DNA from: Pempheris klunzingeri
Taxonomy: Eukaryota > Chordata > Actinopteri > Acropomatiformes > Pempheridae
NCBI RefSeq assembly: GCF_042242105.1
Contig: NC_092029.1
Span: forward strand, 19,640,885 to 19,704,884
Direction of reading: 5' to 3'
Length of the DNA stretch: 64,000 nt
This document shows positions 14,686-25,196 of the stretch, in pieces; the first letter of the stretch is position 1, and the number at the start of each line of letters is the position of its first letter. The notes below the pieces were generated by a model, which ran no database searches, had not been told where the DNA came from, and saw only the letters and a program-made list of their open reading frames with translations. The position numbers and the translations under genes were made by a program.

Positions 14686-16344
14686 TAAGTGTTGTTTCTC
14701 TCACTTCAGGGGAAAGTTTGTTTAACTAGGTGAACCTAAATTAAAATGAGTGAGTAGAACAAAGGTTTAAGTTGTGGTTATGGATTGAATGAAGTAGTTT
14801 AAAATTTGTGTCAATCAGTGCAGACAAAACAAAAAAATGAAGTTATCACAACACAATTAACCGAAGTTGCACAAACGTTAAAAAATGATGTACGTTAAGT
14901 ACTGCACACTCCAAATAATTGATTTCAATTTAGTCATCATAGTCAATAACCTTGACTTATTTTTTTTCAGGCAACGAGTTTGCATATTTTGTTTAAGTAA
15001 AGTCAACTTATTATTTTTTAGAGTCTAGTGTAGTTAGTTATTGTTGCCTTGTACTGGTTTGTGATCCCATGACCTGATTAAGATGACTAACTTTGTTGTT
15101 TAAGTGTTTTTCAGGGTTAATTTGTAAATGAACCCTGAGAAACAGTGAAAGCATCCTCCTCATCAGCTGTTTGTCTTGCTGAGCTGTTCCTCAGGCTGGA
15201 GTTTGTACTTGTTGTTGTTGTCGTCGTCGTTGTTGTCACTGCTCAGCGGTGACAAGAAACAGTCAGCAGTGAGGATTTAATGTCTTCCCCTCAGACTTTG
15301 AGTCCATCATGCTGAAGTCCATGTAGGTCCTAGCTCAAGTGTTTTACCAGGGCAGGTGGTAACATGCACAGTGTAATCACTGTAACTCCTCAGGTAGTTT
15401 GTTGACATTTTCAAAGTGGGCTGATGATTGAAAAGCTGCTCTTGTGAAAAGTGGTGGTCTTCAATGTTTGATGTGTTAGTGAATTGTTGAAAGCAGTCGC
15501 GTGTGGGATGGATTCTCTGTCCATCATGATTAGCTTTTGGTAGCGGAAGATAAGAGGCAACGTCAAAGAGCTGAAACGTGCAGGTGGATGAAAGTATTGT
15601 ATTAGTATTGTCTATTAGTATTGTGTGACAGCTCTGAACAATTGACAAGAGATGAACCAGATGAAGAGCAGGAGTTTTCACAAGTGATGGCTAAAAGTGT
15701 GAGGTGAAGAGATGAAATGGTGAGTGAGCGGTGAGAACAAGTAGCAAGGAGCGAGGAAGAGGTCTGAAACACAGTCACACTACTTGACGTGTAGCTCAGT
15801 GAGATAAGGTGCTGACTGAGTTGATTGTTGCGAAGGAGTCGCTGGCCAGCGAGTGGCCCGCAGTATGTCGACGTGACATTTTTGGCTCGACTCAGCTTGC
15901 TGGGAATTGAGTAAGTACTAAAATAGTCGGTGTTAGCAGATACTGTGTCTAGTGGAAAAGCGCCATTAGTAATGAGTGTGTTGAAATATTCAATGCATTG
16001 ACACTGTTGTTATCCAATGTCTTTATTATCATTGTGATTGTTCCTGGCAGGTGTGTCACAGGCCAAATGTGAATGAAAAGAGCTGCGTGTGAGCAGAGTG
16101 CCAGTGGATGAGCAGCAGCTCATGAGTGACGTGTGAGCCACCAGAGGGCTGCAGAGCAGCATTCACAGTGTAATTTGTTGAGGAATTGCAATTTGTCTAG
16201 TTAGTATTAGTCGAATTTGACTATGGTAACTGATGATCAATGTGACTCGAGATGTTCCTGTAGTGCGACAGGGCTTATGGCGTGGTGGGTTAAGTAGCAG
16301 CCATAAGAGGTCAGAGAATCAGACGTGCTGGGTTCACCTGTGGC

Positions 16345-16427
16345 AGGGTTAGGGTTAGACTAGCCTAACCCTACCCCTAACCCTGACCTAACCCTAACCC
16401 TGCTAGCCCTAACCCTAACCCTAACCC
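16345..16427. repeat. Interstitial telomeric repeats in head-to-head orientation
   Basis: The plus strand reads AGGGTTAGGGTTAG (16345-16358), then a 4-bp turn, then about ten imperfect CCCTAA units to 16427. TTAGGG followed by CCCTAA on the same strand is the order produced by two chromosome ends joined head to head. Several CCCTAA units carry substitutions (CCCTACCCCTAA, CCCTGACCTAA, CCCTGCTAGCCCTAA), so it is not recent. Confidence 0.85.
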
Positions 16428-16544
16428 TTTAAATTAATTTTAAGTTAAAAACTAAAATTAGTATTAATATATAGTCTAAAATAAGATAATAATTCATGTA
16501 GATGGGTATTTAAAGGGTTAAAATTGAAATCTAAAAAAGGATTC

Positions 16545-17305
16545 TTAACCCTGGAGAACCCAAGAACCCTTTTCTTCTTTGGAAAATTATGAACTATGCA
16601 TTAAATGACTGCTATAAGTTCACTGAACACCAACATATCCACTTCTTCAATTTTAACCCTTTATTCCCTAATTTAGGATTAGGGCCAAATTTGACCCATT
16701 GGGCTTTAGGCGTATCATTTCAAAGAATCACAATAACAAACACTGTCAATGCAAACTATTTTAAACTTAGGAAAATAATCAGTTAACCACACAGCTACAT
16801 TTAACAATGTTTTTTTTGCTTTATTTGTTGCATGTTAGAACTGGATTTCAAATGTACAAACACACTTTGGCCAATGGAAACAAGAACACAAGGCCAAAAA
16901 ACTAACACCATGGCTCTTTGCTTATCAAAAAATCTGTTCTGCTAGACAGAGGAACTCACACTAGACATTGTGATAGTCTTTGAAACAATTTCTTTTTTTG
17001 TTGATGCAGAGAGGAACTGCACATTTTTCACAGTGCATTTCAGTTTTGCCACTGGTTTGCTGAGAAGAGGATTTTGTTTGGGAAGGTTTCCAGCTCAACG
17101 AAACAGCATGTGGTCAGTCATCTTGTCACTACCACTCTGGCTCATGTCAGTTCAATATTCATCCACTAAGTGTCTCTATGCAGGGGTCAGAAGTGGCACT
17201 CTGGGTTTTTGAAGTTAAATTTGACAATTTTTTTTATGTTTGTTCATTTTGGGTAGCAGCAATTAACAGCGGCCAAATTTGACCCTGTGGGTTCTCCAGG
17301 GTTAA
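16545..17305. mobile_element. Non-autonomous piggyBac-type element (761 bp)
   Basis: TTAA target duplications at 16545-16548 and 17302-17305 bracket perfect 14-bp terminal inverted repeats (CCCTGGAGAACCCA and its complement at 17288-17301). A subterminal motif GGCCAAATTTGACCC occurs near both ends (about 16682 and 17271). TTAA targets and C-start inverted repeats are characteristic of piggyBac. No transposase is recognisable inside; the 80-codon frame at 16970-17212 has no piggyBac signature, so the copy is an internally deleted or MITE-like derivative. Confidence 0.85.
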
Positions 17306-17896
17306 GAGCCTTGTAGGTGAGGAGAAGGATTTTAAACTCTATTCTAGATTTTACTGGAAGCCAATGAAGAGAAGAAATTCAAGTTCAACTGAATTTACAT
17401 AATGATTCTCCATTATGTAAATCAAATATTAAACTTTGCTGTGTAAACCAGAATTTAAAATACACCTTGGTGTGTGTATAAATAATTGCTATGTCCTCAA
17501 CATGCTCCTATATTAACGACCTGCTAGTTGGTTGACAGCATCTCAGGCTGTGAATGTCATTTAAATGTACTTGTCATTCATTTAGAGATAAACCATGATT
17601 GATGCATTTTGTCAGAAGTATCAAGATGGAGGGACAAGAAAGTCACACGGTTGTTAATATTAGAATATGGGCACCTTAGGAAAGTCAGCTGTTAGTCTCG
17701 AATCCTCTTTCAGTCTGAAGGAGGAACGTTTCCTTTCCTTCCATTCAGTTCATCGAACCTAAAGGCCCTCTTGATCTCGGTTAAAAGGGAAGTGAAACCT
17801 TTCTTCTATACAACATCGCTCTGCTTGGTCGAGGTATTAACGCGTTCTTCTCCAAGGCTGGTGACCGGGTGAACAGAGGCTGAACACCGAGGAGAC
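17306..17896. other. Upstream region of the IgSF gene, with a repeat fragment
   Basis: The first 70 bp (AGAGCCTTGTAGGTGAGGAG.. to about 17375) resemble a fish interspersed repeat I have seen many times, class uncertain. The rest, up to the start codon at 17897, is the presumed promoter and 5' UTR of the immunoglobulin-type gene; no TATA box or specific factor site stood out. Confidence 0.35.
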
Positions 17897-20703
17897 ATGG
17901 CGGCTGTGGTTGGACTGCTGGTGATGCTACTTGGAGTCTCTCACGGTGAGCTTTTGAATTCACAACACTAACAACACATGTTGAAATTGATTCTAATAAC
18001 AAGTGAATGACGTGTTTTACGGCTCTGACATGAATGTCATGAATGAGGAAAGTACATGAACATTCAAGACATCAAGACATAAGAATCGACAGCAGTATGA
18101 AACTCATATTTGGACTTTTCCAGTCTTCAGTAGCTTTAAAAAAAATCTTATTATTTCTAAGAGCTACAGCAAACCCAGAGATCAATTTCACATCATTGTG
18201 CAAATTAAAGTAAAACTTACAACCATGGACTTCTACAGATTAGCTAAAAATAAAACACTGTGTGACATTATATTATGCCATTGCACTTATTACATACTGA
18301 TACAGAAGTTGATGTTTATGGAATCAGTCAAAAATAACTTAACTTAGAGTTGAACTGTTCTCAATATCCCATTATATGATCATTTCATAGATTGTCCCGC
18401 CAAACAGCCAGAAACATACAGTAATTCAGTGTCTCTGGGAAAGTTGATGATGAGGATGATGAGGATATCTAAACAAAAAATGTTTAACATCTAAATATGT
18501 GTTGAGCCCCAAACACTATTTGCATAGTGTGGTCTGAGAGAGACACCGCTGAACCAGACCACCAGTTTTTATTTTAGATTCATATTTGCATACGCCTAAA
18601 AATATCTCATCTCATCTCATCTTCTATACCGCTTATCTGTCAGGGTCACGGGGGGAGCTGGAGCCTATCCCAGCTGACATTGGGCGAGAGGCGGGGTACA
18701 CCCTGGACTGGTCGCCAGTCAATCACAGGGCCAACACATAGACACAGCCAACCATTCACACTCACACTCACACCTACGGACAATTTAGAGTTACCAATTA
18801 ACCTAATGTGCATGTCTTTTGGATTGTGGGAGGAAGCCGGAGTACCTGGAGAGAACCCACGCTAGCATGGGGAGAACATGCAAACTCCACACAGAAAGAC
18901 CCCGGGTTCAAACCGGGATTTGAACCCTGGACCTTGTTGCTGTGAGGCAGTGCTAACCACAGCACCACCGTGCTGCCTGCCTAAAAATATAATCATGGTA
19001 ATTAAATTGTGGAAATTAAATGATTAAATATGTGATATTTAGTTTAAAAAAAAATCTATTTCTTTATTGATTTCCAGGTGTGAAACCCCACTGTGATGCC
19101 AGACAGGATGGAGCTCAGTGTTATGGAGCTTTGGGAGGAGCTGTGGCCCTCCAGCTGATGGACGGCGCAGCAGAGAATTCTATGTACCAATGGTCAAACG
19201 GAACAGCAACAATACTCAATGTTAAAAAGAACAAGATTAGGACAAATGCGAGAGGAACCAGGTCCTCATTTACTCCCAGTAATGGAACAATTCTCATCAA
19301 TGACCTGAACTGGTTGGATGGTGGCAACTATACTCTTCAAATCTTTGATTCAAATGGAGTGAAATCAGAGCAGCGGAGTCTACAGCTGACCATTCAAGGT
19401 AGATAACTAACCTTAACTACATCTATCTCATAATCTACACGTCTGTATCTATGCCTGTTCTGTATTAGAAACTCTACTGAATGACCAAGACTCTGTTAAT
19501 ATCAAAAGCCACCTCTTCCTCCAGCTCCTGTGTCCTCTGTCCGGCTGGTCTCCAAGTGTCTGTCCCAGGGAGAGATGAGGGCGTCCTGCTCCTCTGAGGG
19601 AGGGGGCAGCCCTCGGTACAGCTGGACTCTGGGTGGACGCAAGCTGAACGGCGCTGAGCTCCTTTCTGGAAATAACGACAGTAAAAGTATCACTCTGAAA
19701 CAAGACGTCTCCGGGCAGCTGGTCTGCTCGGTCAGCAACCACGTCAGTCGTGGCTCTGCAGAAAAGATGATATCTTCCTGTGGTGAGTGAGTAGAAAACA
19801 TGATCACGATCACTCGCACATCAGACATTAATCTGTTTTTTCCAAACAGGCTTCATATTCATTGACTGCATCTCCAATGGGACGCACATATCACAGTGGG
19901 TGCTTAAAGCCAATAACACCCTGTGTATTGAACCGGTCACTACTGAGGGTAAGGAGACTGCCATCACGGCGTCAATTACACCCTCCACTGATATCACGTC
20001 CTCCTCCAACGTCACTCACTCCATCAGAGCTGGCCCGTGGTACACTAGTAAGTGAAAACCAACTAACTCAACTGGATTCATTAAAGTGACTTCCCCCATT
20101 TTTCTTTATCAGTCTCCATAAAGACACCTGCATTCTTTCTCTAACTTAAGGATCTGCTTGTCTCTTGTTTCTTTTATCACTAAAACAGGTTATTTGTCAG
20201 TTGTGGGTGGTGCGCTCGCTGCACTGGTCATTCTCTTGGCAGGCGTGGTGGCATTTGTACGTGTTCACGGGAAAAAGCTGAACAACAAATCTAAAGGTCC
20301 TAAACAAAACTCCTCTATTCATAGAGTAAAAGAACAGTTTGACACTTGTTAACACACTACACATACGATTTCTTGTTCTTGTCACTCTCGTGTAGACAGT
20401 GATGCTGTAGAGTGTACTTCCCAGAATGTCAAACTATTCTTTTAACAAGCCACTGGACATGTATATCTTTATTAAATTTGATGCACTTGTGCCATTTCTT
20501 CCTTTTTCTGTGCAGAAGACGAAGATGAACAGGGATTAACCTATGCTGATGTGAGGATCGTGCAGCGGGAGGGGAGGCAGATGCCACAAATGGCAGAGAT
20601 GGGGGTGGAGTACGGCCAAGTCAAGTTTTCAGAGCGACCTCGGCGGGCTGTTGTACCCGCCGGAGATGAATGTGTGTACGCCAAGGTCCGTAGAGACAGG
20701 TGA
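17897..20703 (+). CDS. Immunoglobulin-superfamily receptor, CD2/SLAM-like, with ITIM-type tail
   Basis: Six exons, joined in phase 1 throughout: 17897-17945, 19078-19398, 19525-19782, 19850-20047, 20189-20296 and 20516-20703 (stop TGA), giving 373 residues. Residues 1-16 are a signal peptide (MAAVVGLLVMLLGVSHG). Residues 17-123 form a V-like Ig domain ending DGGNYTLQIFD that appears to lack the canonical core disulfide, as in CD2-family first domains. Residues 124-208 form a C2-like domain (ASC...YSWTLGG...LVCSVSN), then a Ser/Thr-rich stalk with N-glycosylation sites, a transmembrane helix (about 278-299) and a basic stop-transfer. The tail holds LTYADV (Tyr321), VEYGQV (Tyr344) and CVYAKV (Tyr366): the first two fit ITIM consensus, and TYADV also fits the ITSM core. 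Probable role: leukocyte surface receptor signalling through SH2 phosphatases or SAP-type adaptors, inferred from domains. No one-to-one mammalian orthologue is assigned. The donor after 20296 (AAAG/GTCCTA) is weak. Confidence 0.82.
18604..18978 (+). repeat. Fish interspersed repeat in intron 1 of the IgSF gene
   Basis: The blocks GGAGCCTATCCCAGCTGACA, GGCGGGGTACACCCTGGAC, AACCATTCACACTCACAC and GAGAACATGCAAACTCCACA, and the ending GCACCACCGTGCTGCC, are a very common fish (and wider vertebrate) interspersed repeat, remembered as LINE- or SINE-related. It lies wholly in the 1.1-kb first intron and carries no open frame of note. Confidence 0.75.
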
Positions 20704-20835
20704 TTCAGCTGTTGCCAAAGTATCAGCTCCACACATCTGCTTCACAGTGTTTTTGCTATTTGATATTTTCTCAAGAAAATACATATTTTAGGTACGGTTG
20801 TGTCTTGAAACCGAAGTTTCAGGCCACTGGGCCAA

Positions 20836-21432
20836 ACTCTGAACAGTTCAATCATACAAAAAGGCCTGAAAAATGAGCTGCAGAAGTCAGAAGTGATACG
20901 TTCTATTCTGTGAGTGTCCATCCCAGCAGGTTAGCCACAGCCACTTCAAATTTGGGCCAAACATTCCCGAGACGTGGATGATGTTTGAGGTTTCGCCAAA
21001 ACGTTGTCACCGTGGCGACGCCGTGTTCACCATGAAAAAGGAAATTGCTGTATCTTCAGTGTGCATTATCCAATCTGTTTCAAACTTGTCACGCTCAATA
21101 AGAGTCCCGCCCCGAAGACACCTACATGCCAGTTAGCGACCACAGCCATTGCGCCACCTAGTGGCAACAGGAAGTAAGACTTCCATGGCAATCATTTGAT
21201 TTGCATGAAATTTTGACACTGTAGTTAACACTTTCTATGCTGGAATATAGGACGTGATTAGTGGCTGTTCTCTAGCGCCACATAGGGGACACAGGAAGTG
21301 ACACGTAACTCCTTAATGCACTGTCAAAGACGCGTGAAAAGGATCGGCGTCCGGCAACAGGATGAAGCCGCCGCACGACCCGATGTGCACGAAGGTGCGA
21401 GGGCCCTCCAACGCTGCTTGCAGCTTTAATTT
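20836..21432 (+). repeat. Fish interspersed repeat downstream of the IgSF gene
   Basis: Segments such as GTTTCGCCAAAACGTTGTCA, GTGGCGACGCCGTGTTCACC, GCGCCACCTAGTGGCAACAG and the ending CTGCTTGCAGCTTTAATTTT are recognisable from many fish genomes. The class is unknown to me. It may be transcribed as part of the IgSF 3' UTR. Confidence 0.55.
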
Positions 21433-21618
21433 TTCTTTACAATTGCTAACAAATGCATATGTGCCAATTAGTAGATTGGTTGAGAAGAGAATGCAACGCA
21501 ACGTTTGGTATTTTGAAGAGTCTCAATGATATAAAGAAGTGCCTTGTATATTTTATTTATGTATCTATTTTGGTTGTATAAAGCCTTGAGCAAGTACATG
21601 TTCCTATCAAGACATCGT

Positions 21619-21628
21619 AATAAATAAA
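21619..21628 (+). terminator. Candidate poly(A) signal for the IgSF gene
   Basis: Overlapping AATAAATAAA lies about 915 nt after the IgSF stop codon and just before an A-run at 21632-21640. It is the first strong hexamer downstream of the repeat, so the 3' UTR would include that repeat. From here to 22150 nothing else is recognised except one copy of a dispersed repeat (21953-22027). Confidence 0.4.
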
Positions 21629-21952
21629 TGACCAAAAAAAAACCCACTGCAAAAGAGGAATCTAAGTATCAGGTTCTGTTCTGTTCTTTTATACCACCTA
21701 TCGTTAAATTAATCAGTAGCTATACTCCATTACTAGGCACTCCATTTTGCAGGTCCCGTCCTGCTACTGTGCATGCTTGGCTCCTTGGGACATTTCATGG
21801 AACCTTGCCATGAAGGTTATGAATCCCACCTGCTTTTCCTTCAATTGTTTCATTTGTTCCACCCCATTCTCTGAGCTGCAGTGTGTTATGCCCTCCAGAT
21901 ATAGAACACACAATGATCTGTGCCTAGACCATTAGCACGGTGAAAGACAACT

Positions 21953-22027
21953 GAATATTGAGCAGGTTATAATTTCCTTCATCTTTTTATGAAGCAGAGT
22001 TTCCATATAAAATAACACGAGTATGTT
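21953..22027. repeat. Short dispersed repeat, copy A
   Basis: ATATTGAGCAGGTTATAATT, CTTTTTATGAAGCAGAGTT and TTCCATATAAAATAACACGA recur, slightly diverged and with an insertion, at 23681-23780. Family not recognised. Confidence 0.5.
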
Positions 22028-22150
22028 CATGGAAGATAAATTGTAATAATAAAGTATTATAATTGACAATGTATCTGATGTATAATGTATAATAATGTCC
22101 TTGCCATGAAAAGGTTAGCACAAGCACAGACAGAGCAACCTTGTAAACTG

Positions 22151-23137
22151 TTTATTGCCGGGGACCGGTCATGTCGTGATCGAACAGATGGAGGCAATGA
22201 AGAGAGGACCTCTTAGATGTGACGGTCTGTTTTCATTTACGTCGACGTTACAAAACACAGAGGTGACAGCAAACGTTTTGATGCACGGTTCATCACCACC
22301 TACTCCTAACGGACGCGGCGACGAGTTCTCGTTTAGCGGGAATCCCGCAGTGTGGATGGAAGATGAAACAGCAGATATGCGTCTTGAAACCACTCGAATG
22401 GGTAATCGTGTGGCTTTTATCAAAATTGGAATCTGCAGTCCCTGTGCTTCAAAGTGCATGTGAGCTGAATGTCTAAAAATCCTGACGGCTGACTCTGATG
22501 CATCACCCCGACAGCTGGTGCGGGTGTGAAGCCAGATGCAATACTGTCCTCCTCTCCAAGGCACATTTAGGAGTTCCTACGAATGTCGTCCATGACTGCG
22601 CCGACATGCTACCGTTAGGTCATGAAGTTAGGAGGGTTCTGTAAGAACACTATCCAGCAACTCTGCTGTCAGCTGCTACTGTATTCACACTGAAGATGAG
22701 TGACTGGATTTGGAACACTGACTAGAACGTCCACACAAACATGACTCTGGGGGGGGGGGCTATAGTACAAGGGGGGACAGAGGTATTTACTGACTCTTCA
22801 CTGAGGTGTTTCACACGCAAGGGAATCACATTTTTGTTTCTATCATCTCAGACGTGCAAGTTGAAGCAATCCTTGTTACATTACGAAAGAAACCGAGAAC
22901 TCCCCTGATAAAAAGGACAAAACAGCAATGGTTGCGATCAAATTCTACTAAAATCTACAGTAAAAATAAGAAATCAAAGGCACATGTACAGCGGCAAATC
23001 CGACTTTTTTTTTTTTTTCCAGTCCTGCTTTTTTTTTTTTTTTTTAAGTTGTGGCTGAGAGGCCAGCAGCAGTGTGGGATTGTGCAGTTGGCTGCTGCCC
23101 ACTCCTCCCTTCCTGTGAAAGATGGCTTCTCGTTGGT
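22151..23137 (-). other. MDN1: MDN1 3' UTR with poly(A) signal
   Basis: On the minus strand an AATAAA (plus-strand TTTATT, 22151-22156) lies 982 nt past the MDN1 stop codon and is the best candidate for transcript termination. The interval holds two long T runs (23006-23018, 23031-23045), seen as A runs in the mRNA sense, and a G10 run at 22750-22759. No conserved coding sequence is seen; the plus-strand open frame at 22155-22463 is probably fortuitous. Confidence 0.5.
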
Positions 23138-25164
23138 CTACTGGTCGGCTGCCGTGACGAGTTCGAACCACTGTCTGAGCGCGTCGCTCAGGGTCTCCGG
23201 CAAGGCGTTGACGTCTCGCAGGATGACGTAGAAGGGGAAGGGGAACTCTTCCATGTAGGAGCGGATCTCTGGCAGCTCTCCCGGCCCTTTGAATATGGGC
23301 ACCTTGATGTCCAGGATGGAGTCCTGCGGCACAGCACCGGCCTTTAGTTACAATTTTGTGTCTGGAGATTTGGAAAATAAAAAAAAAGGTCAGATTCTTC
23401 TCCGCTTACCCTGGAGTTGGGGTTGTCGAGTACCACGAAGATAACGAAGACGTTTGCGCTGCGTGCCGCCCGCACGGCTGCCATCACCCGCTCCTTCCCC
23501 TCCAGGAACAGCCCCCTGCCATCGGACACGATGACCAGCAGCTGGGCCGTCTCTGTGGAGACATAGGACAGAGAGGGGAACGTGAAAACATAAGGTTGGT
23601 CATGTGTTGACTGGAAATCACGTCAGCAGGATGGAAATGCTCTGACTCTCCTCAGATACTTCATATACTTTTACAGATCAATATTTAGCAGGTTAAAATT
23701 CTTTTTATGAAGCAGAGTTGAGAGCCTGAAACAAGCCCCCCCCCCCTCTTATTTCCATATAAAGTTACATAAGTACATACATTAGCGGCTAATGAGGCAG
23801 AGGAACAAGGTGAAAACACAACTGACATTCTATCACCTTATGAAGTCGTTGTGAGCGAATGGGTCCTAACCTCATCAGTCATTTGGAGATGTGTTTGTGT
23901 TCACCTAAAGAATTTAATATTGATTCTACTTTTAGCTCCATGTTGGGTCTCCACCAACTCCTAAGGTAAAAAAAAAACACCTACATTCGGCTGAATGAGA
24001 CGAATTTGCGGGCCAAAAAATACCAAAACAGCGAGCTCAGAGGGAGGAGACTGAGGAGAGCGGAAGAACCAGATGGTGCTTCGCTGCATGCAACCCCCCC
24101 ATCACTTATGACAAAATGTGTTTTTAACCTTGTTTTAACATCTAAGCTAGTGTCTTTAATGGTGCTGGAAGTTTGTCTAAGTATCTGTACTGGGTCTGGG
24201 TCTGAGTCTGGAGTTGGCGCAGTGCTGTAGATTGCAGTCTTATTTTGTGGAGTGTTTCCAGGTGTGGTGTTTCCAGGCCATCATGACGCCACCCGTATCC
24301 CAGATCCATGAAAAGGAGAACTCTGCCAGGGGTTTTATAGCTTTGACAAAAACATGGTTTGGCCTCAGAGCAGCTGGCTCCTGTCCTGGGACTTCCACAC
24401 TAAAGGCTTATTTGTTGGATATCAGATACAATCTGGGCTCTGACCCCATTTACTGAGTGGCGCATGGGTCAAGCAGGAAGCAACATTTCTTTTCAAATGG
24501 CCACACTAGACTGGCAGGCACTAGAACCTTCATAAGCCAACTGGATGAAGTGGAACCTGCTCTCCGACCAGCTCAGCACGTTCATCGCCATGCAACAGTC
24601 CCATCGCGGCTCCTGATTCCGGCGACTCTCCGTTACCTGAGTTCGTGGATCCGGGAATCTGCTGTCGCGCTGCTGCAAACATTTTTGTCGAGGTCTCCAA
24701 AAACTGAAGAGAAAGAAGAGAAAGCGTCATCATTATTAACGTGAGCAGTCATTTTTCGTTGCTCACCTGAGTTAACCCACAAAGGCTTGTGAGGAGTGTA
24801 GCGTTTCTCATAGAGGTCGGGAATAAAAGGAGCAGTGCAAAGAGAATCCCCCACCTGTGCTATTCTGGTCTTCTTCTGTTGAAATTGACAGAGCCTGAGG
24901 ATGCGGGCCCCGGACTCGTCGTTGAACTGCTGCTGGAAGGGGTGGAGCAGCTGCACCTGCTCGCCGAAACTGGACACAGGAGCAGGCGTTAGCTCCACAG
25001 TGAATACATGCAAACACATTAGGACAGCACAAACTCATTGTATTCGCTTCCCCACGCCTACTTTGTGTTTGGCTAGGGTTTTTTTTTTTACCTGCACACA
25101 GACACCTGTCCCACCTCCAGCAGAGTGAGAGCATTGATGATCACTGACAGGGACTCAAATGCCA

Positions 25165-25196
<32 letters not shown>

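Larger units (their letters stand above)
14250..16344. other. Intergenic stretch without recognised genes
   Basis: AT-rich sequence with a degenerate minisatellite (14325-14490), a perfect hairpin (14644-14685) and a short GTT/GTC triplet run near 15209-15237. The open frame at 15307-15681 (minus strand, 124 codons) has no family resemblance and no supporting splice or poly(A) context. Nothing else is supported. Confidence 0.5.

Noticed and set aside
15307..15681. 124-codon open frame on the minus strand
   Set aside because: No family resemblance, no splice or poly(A) context, AT-rich intergenic surroundings; a chance frame.
16970..17212. 80-codon frame inside the piggyBac-type element
   Set aside because: No DDE or Cys-rich C-terminal signature of piggyBac transposase; not supported as a gene.
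22155..22463. 102-codon plus-strand frame in the MDN1 3' UTR
   Set aside because: It overlaps an opposing frame of similar length and sits in the inferred UTR; neither strand gives a recognisable protein.
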